Of a stretch of DNA of 64,000 nt, positions 20,878-27,748 are shown piece by piece. This stretch comes from Gordonia sp. (in: high G+C Gram-positive bacteria) (GTDB lineage: Bacteria > Actinomycetota > Actinomycetes > Mycobacteriales > Mycobacteriaceae): positions 1 to 64,000 of the forward strand of contig NZ_JAGQTN010000170.1 of the NCBI RefSeq assembly GCF_020438995.1, in the 5' to 3' direction. The notes beneath the pieces were generated by a model that saw only the letters and a list, made by a program, of their open reading frames with translations, made no database searches and was not told the DNA's origin. Position numbers and translations under genes: made by a program. Numbering within the stretch: position 1 is the stretch's first letter; every line of letters begins with the position of its first letter.

Positions 20878-20897
20878 GCCGGCCCCGGAGTCACCGA

Positions 20898-20937
20898 CGA
20901 AAGCGGCCCGCGAGCACAGGCTCGCGGGCCGCTTTCG
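20898..20937. terminator. Bidirectional terminator after gatA
   Basis: A perfect 18-bp stem (20898-20915 with 20920-20937) closes on ACAG and ends in CTTTCG. It lies between the convergent gatA and the proline/glutamine-rich membrane protein gene. In either direction it ends in a short T-run. Confidence 0.85.
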
Positions 20938-20956
20938 GATCCGGCGTGTGATCCGG

Positions 20957-21943
20957 TCAGGGGCCGAAGCTCGCCGCGGCCGAGTCGCACACCACCCAGT
21001 TGTCGTCCTCCTTGGCGAAGTACAGCGTCGACGTCCGGCCGTCCGACGGGAACGTCAGTGTGGCCTTGGCGTTGTCTCCGGAGATCTTGGTCGCCGACAC
21101 GTCGAACTTCTCGGGCTCGGCGGCGTTGTTGTCGCCTTCTCCCGAGGTGGGTGCGGTGTCGCCGCCGATGCGCTGGGCCTCCGCCTTGCACATCAGCTCG
21201 GTCATCTTCGCGGTGTCCTGCGACGCCACGGCCTCGGAGAACTCCGAACTCACCCGCTTGATGGCGTCCTCGTCGCTCTCGCCGCGGTTCAGGAACCAGA
21301 GCACGCCGGCGATGATGGCGAGCAGGACGACCACGCCGAGCGCGATCAGCGCGATCTTGCGGCCCTTCTTACGTTTGGCGGGCAGCGGCTCGAATGGTTC
21401 CGTGCGGTGAACGGGACGGTCGTATGCCCCATAGGGCGCCGGTCCGGTCTGGGGCGCTTGCTGATACGAGGGGAACCCCTGGGAGTCCGGTCCGGCGTGG
21501 CCATACGGCTGCTCGGACCCGAACGGCGTCGTTCCGGGCATCGGCGCCGGGTAGGGCTGCTGACCGTATGGCTGCTGCGACCCGTACTGCGGGGCGTCGT
21601 ACTGCTGCTGCGGACCGGCCTGCTCGGCGTCCGGCATGCCGAAGGACGGTTGACCGACCATCGTCTGGTCGTAGTGACCGGCCGGATCGTACTGGGGGGT
21701 AGGCGCGTACTGGGCGGCAGGGTCGTACTGGGCGGCCGGGTCGTACTGGCCGGCAGGCATGACCTGCTGGGGGTCCGATGCGAATCCTGCCGTACCCGGC
21801 GCCGGTGGTGGTACCGGAGCCTGCGGATACGGATTCCGGGGCGAGGAGATCTGAGTCTTGTCGAGGTCCTGCGGGTCACTCGACCACTGGGCGCCCGGTA
21901 GCGGTTCGCCGGAAGGCTCGGGTCCCTGGGGTGGCTGGGTCAT
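20957..21943 (-). CDS. Pro/Gln/Tyr-rich single-pass membrane protein
   Basis: The 328-residue product has three parts. Residues 1-185 are a low-complexity cytoplasmic tail with QYDPAAQYDP-type and QQPYG repeats. A basic stop (KRKKGRK) and one membrane helix (IALIALGVVVLLAIIAGVLWFL) follow. The last 115 residues form a small extracellular domain, beginning DEDAIKRVSSEFSEAV and ending NWVVCDSA, resembling the DUF4878/lumazine-binding-like fold of actinobacterial envelope proteins. Function unknown. A GGAGAG site precedes the ATG. It lies 34 bases downstream of the secreted-protein gene. The same layout recurs at 52492-53466. Confidence 0.75.
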   Translation of the reverse strand: MTQPPQGPEPSGEPLPGAQWSSDPQDLDKTQISSPRNPYPQAPVPPPAPGTAGFASDPQQVMPAGQYDPAAQYDPAAQYAPTPQYDPAGHYDQTMVGQPSFGMPDAEQAGPQQQYDAPQYGSQQPYGQQPYPAPMPGTTPFGSEQPYGHAGPDSQGFPSYQQAPQTGPAPYGAYDRPVHRTEPFEPLPAKRKKGRKIALIALGVVVLLAIIAGVLWFLNRGESDEDAIKRVSSEFSEAVASQDTAKMTELMCKAEAQRIGGDTAPTSGEGDNNAAEPEKFDVSATKISGDNAKATLTFPSDGRTSTLYFAKEDDNWVVCDSAAASFGP

Positions 21944-21977
21944 AGTCTCTCCGCACCCGCTGCCCGGGCGATGGTCG

Positions 21978-22874
21978 TCACTTCTTCTCGCTTGCGATGA
22001 GCTGGGCGATGAGGGTCTTGAGCTTGTCCTCGACGGTGGTCTGCATGTCGACCTGCTTGTCGAGCCAGGTGTCGTCGACGCCGGTCACCGCTGCCACGCT
22101 GCCGGATTTTCTCGACAATGCCGCGTTCGGTGAGAGCCATTGCAGATTGAGCGGGGCGCGCGAGACAAAGTACATCGATTCGGGGCTGAGCTGGGTGAAT
22201 CCCTCGATGGACAGCACCCGGGCCAGCGGGGTCACCCGGTCTGCGGTCACCGCGGCCTTGCCGTCGGGACCCTTGACGATCGTGCGGCCGCTCTTGGCGG
22301 AGTAGGCCGGGTCCTGGTCGCCTTCGTCGGGTTTGGACACGTTCTGCAACTTCACGGTGTCCGAATCGGTGAGCGAAACGTCGTCGAGTGCGTCGTACAG
22401 GGGTTGCAACTCGGCGGCGACGGCCACCGCGGTCGTAGAGCGGGTTGGCTTGGACAGGGCGGGAGGCGTGTATCCGGCGGGGATCTTGGCTGCGGCGTCC
22501 TTGATCTTGGCGACCGCAGTGGGATCGGGACTGGGCGGGTCCTGCTTGATGTCGAGTTCGAACAGTTCGCGGACCGCGGCCTTGCACGCGTTGTAGTTCT
22601 TACGGGCGGCCGCCATCTGGGAGTTGAGCCGGGATGCGCGCGCGTTGTATGCGTCGTAGGCGGCGCGCTGGGCAGGCAACTCGAACGTGCGGGGTTGCTT
22701 GTTGTGCGACTCGATCTGCTTCTGGATGGCCAGCGCCGATTGATACTGCGCGTCGCACGGCTGTGCGGCAGTCGCCGGTGAGGCCACGACAACGCCGGAA
22801 ACGACGACCCCGAGACCGATCCCTGCAACCGCAACACGTGCGCGGAGCGATTTACGTGATGAGAGGGAAGGCAC
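21978..22874 (-). CDS. Secreted protein of unknown function
   Basis: This 298-residue protein has a Sec signal peptide (basic start RKSLRARVAV, hydrophobic core, cleavage near ATAAQP at about 36-38). The mature part opens with a coiled-coil-prone helix (about 45-105) containing two cysteines (PCDAQYQ and YNACKAA) that may pair. A linker with many Pro and Ser follows, then a basic-hydrophobic C-terminal domain. I do not recognise the family. The GTG start at 22874 lies eight bases after a TAGCAT box (22883-22888, minus strand), suggesting a nearly leaderless message. Probably co-transcribed with the downstream membrane protein. Confidence 0.72.
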   Translation of the reverse strand: MPSLSSRKSLRARVAVAGIGLGVVVSGVVVASPATAAQPCDAQYQSALAIQKQIESHNKQPRTFELPAQRAAYDAYNARASRLNSQMAAARKNYNACKAAVRELFELDIKQDPPSPDPTAVAKIKDAAAKIPAGYTPPALSKPTRSTTAVAVAAELQPLYDALDDVSLTDSDTVKLQNVSKPDEGDQDPAYSAKSGRTIVKGPDGKAAVTADRVTPLARVLSIEGFTQLSPESMYFVSRAPLNLQWLSPNAALSRKSGSVAAVTGVDDTWLDKQVDMQTTVEDKLKTLIAQLIASEKK

Positions 22875-22968
22875 GCCTGAAGATGCTATATGTCGGCCGG
22901 GTATGTACCAACGCCGCGAGTCCGATCGTTATCAGCCGGGGTACCCCGCGGGATGCGGTCGGGTGCCC

Positions 22969-22974
22969 TAGATT
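22969..22974 (+). promoter_or_regulatory. Candidate -10 box upstream of pfkA
   Basis: TAGATT fits the TANNNT consensus and would start transcription about 100 bases before the pfkA ATG. No good -35 box is visible, so this is tentative. Confidence 0.3.
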
Positions 22975-23081
22975 GGTGGTCATTGTGTCGATGGGCATCG
23001 TTTGCCCTGCGTTAGACACATGGCGAGATCAGGCACGGGCAACCGGATAGACACGGGCATTCGACGAAGGGCGGCCAGCAC

Positions 23082-24116
23082 ATGGGTAGACGGTTCGGCA
23101 TTCTGACCTCCGGCGGCGACTGCCCCGGACTCAACGCGGTCATCCGCGGTGCAGTCCTCAAAGGCGAGACCGTGTACGGCCACACGTACGTCGGATTCCG
23201 CGACGGCTGGCGGGGCCTGGTGTACGGCGACATCCTGGAACTGGACCGCACCACCGTGCGTGGCCTGTCCAACCAGGGCGGCACCATCCTGGGCACCAGC
23301 CGGTTCGGCCCGTACTCCGAACCCGACGGCGGTCCGGAGAACATCAAGAAGGTGATCGCCGACCTGGAGCTCGACGGTGTGATCGCGATCGGCGGTGACG
23401 GGACCGCCGCCGCGTCCAACCGCCTCTTCAACGACGGCATCAACATCGTGGGCGTCCCCAAGACCATCGACAACGACCTTGACGCCACCGACTACACCTT
23501 CGGGTTCAACACGGCGGTCGAGATCGCCACCGAGGCCATCGACCGGCTGCGCACCACCGGAAACTCACACAAGCGCTGCATGGTGCTGGAGGTGATGGGA
23601 CGGCACGCCGGCTGGATTGCGCTGCATTCGGGGATCGCCGGCGGCGCGCATGCCATCCTCATCCCCGAACACCCCGAGAGCCTCGACCAGATCTGCGCCT
23701 GGGTCACCAGTGTGAAGAACCGCGGCCGAGCGCCGATGGTCGTCGTCGCCGAAGGCTTCACGCTGCCGGATATGAAGGAGGCGTACTCGGAGAAGGGGCT
23801 CGACGGTTTCAATCGTCCCCGCCTGGGCGGGATCGCCGAAGTGCTGGCGCCACTGATCGAGAGCCGCACCGGAATCGAAACCCGGGCGACGGTTCTCGGT
23901 CACATTCAGCGCGGCGGTGTGCCCAGCGCCTGGGACCGGGTATTGGCCACCCGGATGGGCGGGGCCGTCGCCGATCTCGTCGCCGACAACGGCTGGGGGC
24001 ACCTGGTGGCTTTGCACGGAACCCAGATGGCCCGCATCACCTTCGACGAGGCACTCGGCAAACTCAAGCAGGTCCGCCCGGAGTACTACGACGAAATGCG
24101 CGTCATCTTCGGGTGA
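23082..24116 (+). CDS. pfkA: 6-phosphofructokinase
   Basis: The 344-residue enzyme phosphorylates fructose 6-phosphate in glycolysis. Visible motifs are GILTSGGDCPGLNAVIRG at the N terminus, GGDGT in the nucleotide site, PKTIDND with the catalytic Asp, MGRHAGWIA and HIQRGG. GGDG and not GGDD at the phosphoryl-donor position suggests ATP and not pyrophosphate. It belongs to the actinobacterial group III-like PFKs. The gene lies between gatA and gatB as in mycobacteria. Confidence 0.94.
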   Translation: MGRRFGILTSGGDCPGLNAVIRGAVLKGETVYGHTYVGFRDGWRGLVYGDILELDRTTVRGLSNQGGTILGTSRFGPYSEPDGGPENIKKVIADLELDGVIAIGGDGTAAASNRLFNDGINIVGVPKTIDNDLDATDYTFGFNTAVEIATEAIDRLRTTGNSHKRCMVLEVMGRHAGWIALHSGIAGGAHAILIPEHPESLDQICAWVTSVKNRGRAPMVVVAEGFTLPDMKEAYSEKGLDGFNRPRLGGIAEVLAPLIESRTGIETRATVLGHIQRGGVPSAWDRVLATRMGGAVADLVADNGWGHLVALHGTQMARITFDEALGKLKQVRPEYYDEMRVIFG

Positions 24117-24167
24117 ACAACCCCGCACCGCCGGTCGGATCGGGAAAGCCTTGTACCGTCATTGTTT

Positions 24168-24725
24168 TCACGACGATGCGCGTGGGATCACCAGCCACAG
24201 AACGGCGTACACCAGAAGCTGGGGACCGGGCAGCATGGTCGACAGCACGAACACCAGGCGGACCAGATTCGGGTCCCAGTCGAAGTATTCGGCGATTCCA
24301 CCGCAGACACCGCCGATCCACTTGTTGCGGGTCGATCGCGTGAGGCGTTTGGGTGCGTGGTCGGGCGGGCCGTATCCACTCTGCCCGATCGCGGCACCCG
24401 ATGTGGGGCCGTACGACTGCGGCGCATAGCCCGCGGCGGATTGCGGCGGGACGTAGCCGGCGAACGTCGTCGGCCGCGCCAGTTCCGGGAAGACCTCCGC
24501 CGGGTCCGGGATGGTGGAGGCCGCCCCACCCGGTGACGGCGCGCCGGCCGTGACCGTCGCGTGTTGTGCCGCGGGGATCTGCTCGGGTTCTGGGACCTGC
24601 TGGGGTTCTGGAGCCTGCTGAGGTTCTGGGGCCTGCTGGGGTCCGGGGACCTGCGCGAGTCGTGTGGTCGGTGTCGCCTGTTTGTTGAGGTCGGGGGTGG
24701 ATACGGTCGGTTCGGGGGTACTCAT
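24168..24725 (-). CDS. PspC-domain membrane protein
   Basis: The ATG at 24725 is preceded by a strong AAAGGAGTT site, so the open frame further upstream is discarded. The 185-residue product has a Pro/Gln-rich tail with near-tandem PEPQQ units (about 30-50) and a Tyr/Gly/Pro-rich linker. A C-terminal PspC domain (about 120-183) reads KWIGGVCGGIAEYF, DPNLVRLVFVL, then a membrane helix ending WLVIP. PspC proteins sense membrane stress or interact with phage-shock systems; here the regulatory partner is unknown. It converges on pfkA. Confidence 0.83.
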   Translation of the reverse strand: MSTPEPTVSTPDLNKQATPTTRLAQVPGPQQAPEPQQAPEPQQVPEPEQIPAAQHATVTAGAPSPGGAASTIPDPAEVFPELARPTTFAGYVPPQSAAGYAPQSYGPTSGAAIGQSGYGPPDHAPKRLTRSTRNKWIGGVCGGIAEYFDWDPNLVRLVFVLSTMLPGPQLLVYAVLWLVIPRASS

Positions 24726-24861
24726 GGCCGAACTCCTTTCGTCACCGACCACGCTAGGTTCGCGAACGTGCCGTGGCATCGGGGTACGCCCTGATCTTGT
24801 CCCGGACATCGGCCGCCCTGCGCCGGTGGCGGTCGGCGGCTGCGCGTAGGACTTTTGGGCA

Positions 24862-24867
24862 TAAACT
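24862..24867 (+). promoter_or_regulatory. -10 box of gatB
   Basis: TAAACT ends seven bases before the ATG at 24875, giving a leaderless transcript and fixing the start. Confidence 0.65.
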
Positions 24868-24874
24868 GTTGCCC

Positions 24875-26386
24875 ATGACTTCGGCTACGACTGAACTGCT
24901 CGACTACGACCAGGTCAACGCGGATTTCGATCCTGTGATGGGCCTGGAGGTGCACGTCGAACTCGGGACCGAGACCAAGATGTTCTGCGGCTGCCCCACC
25001 GCGTTCGGCGCCGAACCCAATACCCAGGTGTGCCCGGTGTGCCTCGGCTTTCCCGGATCGCTACCGGTGGCCAACGGCAAGGCCATCGAGTCGGCCATCC
25101 GCATCGGGCTGGCGCTGAACTGCTCGATCCGGCTGTCGAGCCTGTTCGCCCGTAAGAACTACTTCTATCCCGACCAGCCGAAGAATTACCAGATCTCCCA
25201 GTACGACGACCCGATCGCCTACGACGGATACCTCGATGTGGTCCTGCCCGACGGCACACCGTGGCGGGTCGACATCGAACGCGCCCACATGGAGGAGGAC
25301 ACCGGCAAGTCGCTGCACATCGGCGGCGCTACGGGTCGTATCCACGGGGCGAGCCACTCGCTGCTCGACTACAACCGGGCCGGAGTGCCGCTGGTCGAGA
25401 TTGTGACGAAACCCATTGTGGGAGCGGGTAGTCGGGCACCGGAGGTGGCGCGTGCATACGTGACGGCGTTGCGTGATCTGCTCAAGGCGCTCGGCGTCTC
25501 GGACGTCCGGATGGACCAGGGCTCGCTGCGCTGCGACGCCAACGTGTCGCTGATGCGCAAGGACGCCGATGAGTTCGGCACGCGGACCGAGACCAAGAAC
25601 GTCAACTCCCTCAAGAGCGTCGAGGTGGCCGTCCGGTACGAGATGTGCCGACAGGGTGCGATCCTCACCGACGGTGGCGAGATCGTGCAGGAGACAAGGC
25701 ATTTCCACGAAACCGACGGCACCACCTCTGCCGGTCGGCGCAAGGAGACCGCCGAGGACTACCGCTATTTCCCCGAACCCGATCTCCCGCCCGTGCAGCC
25801 CGCCGCCGAATGGGTCGAGGAACTGCGCGGCACCCTGCCTGAGTTGCCGTGGGTGCGCCGGGCCCGTATTCAGCAGGAGTGGGGCGTGTCCGACGAGGTC
25901 ATGCGCGACCTGGTGAACGTCGGGGCCGTCGATCTGATCATCGCCACCACCGACGCCGGCGCCAAGGCCGACGCTGCCCGCAGCTGGTGGGTGTCGTTCC
26001 TCGCGCAGCAGGCCAACGCCCGCGGCACCGAACTCGCCGACCTGCCGATCAACCCGGCCCAGGTCGCCACCATCATCGGCCTGGTCGACGAGGGCAAGCT
26101 CACCACCAAACTCGGTCAGCAGGTCGCGGTCGCCGTCCTCGATGGCGAGGGTGAGCCCGCTCAGATCGTCGCCGACCGGGGCCTCGAAGTGGTGCGTGAC
26201 GACTCGGCGCTGCAAAAGGCCGTCGATGAGGCCCTTGCCGCCAACCCCGACATCGTCGAAAAGATCAAGGGCGGAAAGGTGAAGGCGGCCGGCAAGATCG
26301 TCGGTGACGTCATGAAGGCCACCCGCGGCCAGGCCGATGCCGCCCGCGTCCAGGAGTTGGTCCTCGACGCGGTGAACAACGCCTGA
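24875..26386 (+). CDS. gatB: Aspartyl/glutamyl-tRNA amidotransferase subunit B
   Basis: The 503-residue product is the kinase/transamidase subunit that activates Glu-tRNA-Gln and accepts ammonia from GatA. Visible signatures are [20 protein letters not shown] (start of the cradle domain with zinc-site cysteines), the second CPVCLG pair, and [16 protein letters not shown]. The C-terminal helical and tail domains ([11 protein letters not shown] to the end) bind tRNA. The upstream in-frame extension is rejected in favour of the leaderless ATG. Its stop abuts the stop of the convergent lipoprotein gene with no base between. Confidence 0.96.
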   Translation: MTSATTELLDYDQVNADFDPVMGLEVHVELGTETKMFCGCPTAFGAEPNTQVCPVCLGFPGSLPVANGKAIESAIRIGLALNCSIRLSSLFARKNYFYPDQPKNYQISQYDDPIAYDGYLDVVLPDGTPWRVDIERAHMEEDTGKSLHIGGATGRIHGASHSLLDYNRAGVPLVEIVTKPIVGAGSRAPEVARAYVTALRDLLKALGVSDVRMDQGSLRCDANVSLMRKDADEFGTRTETKNVNSLKSVEVAVRYEMCRQGAILTDGGEIVQETRHFHETDGTTSAGRRKETAEDYRYFPEPDLPPVQPAAEWVEELRGTLPELPWVRRARIQQEWGVSDEVMRDLVNVGAVDLIIATTDAGAKADAARSWWVSFLAQQANARGTELADLPINPAQVATIIGLVDEGKLTTKLGQQVAVAVLDGEGEPAQIVADRGLEVVRDDSALQKAVDEALAANPDIVEKIKGGKVKAAGKIVGDVMKATRGQADAARVQELVLDAVNNA

Positions 26387-27586
26387 TTACATGCGGTCCT
26401 GGGTGGGCTGGGGCGGGTTGAAGATGGCGACGCGGTCGTCGTAGGTCTTCACATCCGCCCCGGCCACCGACTTGTTGACCGTGGCGAGTTGGACGCCGCC
26501 CGGGATGGGGGCCAGTCGGGCGACGTGGCCGAATCGTTTGGCGACGTCGGCGGGTGCGGGGTTGGTGATGGTGGGCTTCTGCGCGGTGGGGGCGGCGATC
26601 GAGTCGATGCGCCGCGCACGGGTCATGGCGACGTAGATGACGCCGCCGGAGGCCGCGCAGCCACCGATCTGCGGGTTGTCGTCCCACTGCCACAACTTCT
26701 TTGGTCCGTTCTTGTCGACGGAGAAGAGGCGGTCACCTGCTTCGCCATGATCGGCGACGTACAGCGTCTTGGTCTCGGCGTCGGGGCACAGGGCCACATT
26801 GCCACCGAAACCGCTCGCGACCACCCGGGGACGTCCGGCGTCGGGGAACGGGGACACTTTTAGTACCTTTCCGGCGAGCGACGACGGATCGGCGGCGGCG
26901 GCCGGGCTGCCCGCGTTACCGGTGGCGACGATCAGTTCGCCCGCCGACTGGAAGTACATCGATCCCATGTTTCCGGTTGCGCCCTTGGGGATTCCGGTCA
27001 GGATCGGTTTGGGGACGTCGCCGGCGGCCACCCGCACGATGCGGTTGTCACTGCCGGTGGTGATGAGTGCGAAGATCAGGCCGTCCTGACCGTAGGTGGG
27101 GGAGAAGGCGAAGTCGATCAGGCCGCCGTCGCCGCTCGCATCGACGGGGATCGTGGCCAGAACACGTTGCGGCCCATAGCGTTTGGAAACAATAATCTTG
27201 CCGGTCGTGCGTTCGGCGACGTAGGTGGTCTTGCCCTCGGAGTCGGCGGGATGCACGCCGCCGGTGGATGCCAGACAGGTGGCGATCACCGCGTTGTCGG
27301 GATCGACGCACGGTCCGGTGGGCGGTGGTCCCTGCTGGTCCTCGCTCGGCTGGGCCGGTGAGTCAGGGGTTTTGGGGGCGATGATGTCGGGCACCGGGTT
27401 GTTGCTGAAGTTCCCGGCCTCCCGCGTTCGGTCCTGATCGTTGAAGCTGACACAACCGGAAAGCGTCAGCATCGCCGCTCCAAGCGTCGCAACAACGCTG
27501 AGCAGCGCCCGGCGAGGAGCACGTGAGGTCGTTCCGGCCGGATTGCCGAGACGCCGGTCCCTGGTGGTGGCATGCTGATTTCGCAT
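26387..27586 (-). CDS. lppZ: LppZ-like lipoprotein, sorbosone/PQQ-type sugar dehydrogenase fold
   Basis: The 399-residue product has a basic N terminus and a lipoprotein signal ending in lipobox LSGC (about residues 42-45). The mature protein is a six-bladed beta-propeller of the glucose/sorbosone dehydrogenase (GSDH) type (GGLIDFAFSPTYGQDGLIFALIT, VASGFGGNVALCPD, LYVADHGEAGDRL). It occupies the position of M. tuberculosis lppZ (Rv3006) next to the DoxX and cfp6 homologues. Whether it binds PQQ or has enzyme activity is unknown. The ATG lies six bases after TACTGT (minus strand, 27593-27598), so the message is probably leaderless. Confidence 0.85.
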   Translation of the reverse strand: MRNQHATTRDRRLGNPAGTTSRAPRRALLSVVATLGAAMLTLSGCVSFNDQDRTREAGNFSNNPVPDIIAPKTPDSPAQPSEDQQGPPPTGPCVDPDNAVIATCLASTGGVHPADSEGKTTYVAERTTGKIIVSKRYGPQRVLATIPVDASGDGGLIDFAFSPTYGQDGLIFALITTGSDNRIVRVAAGDVPKPILTGIPKGATGNMGSMYFQSAGELIVATGNAGSPAAAADPSSLAGKVLKVSPFPDAGRPRVVASGFGGNVALCPDAETKTLYVADHGEAGDRLFSVDKNGPKKLWQWDDNPQIGGCAASGGVIYVAMTRARRIDSIAAPTAQKPTITNPAPADVAKRFGHVARLAPIPGGVQLATVNKSVAGADVKTYDDRVAIFNPPQPTQDRM

Positions 27587-27705
27587 GCCACCACAGTAGC
27601 GATCGGCGGTGCCCGGACCCGAGTACGATCCGTTGAGGCGTCACCCCAACGGTCGGTTATCGGCGCCACACCTGATATGTCCGCCGAATCGGCGTCGACA
27701 GTGCC

Positions 27706-27711
27706 TAGAGT
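27706..27711 (+). promoter_or_regulatory. Candidate -10 box of the DoxX repeat protein gene
   Basis: TAGAGT fits TANNNT and would start transcription near 27719, giving a leader of about 30 bases that contains GAGGATGG before the ATG at 27749. The divergent lppZ promoter lies about 110 bases away. Confidence 0.4.
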
Positions 27712-27748
27712 CGATTATGTCAGTGGCATTGACCGTGAGGATGGAAAC

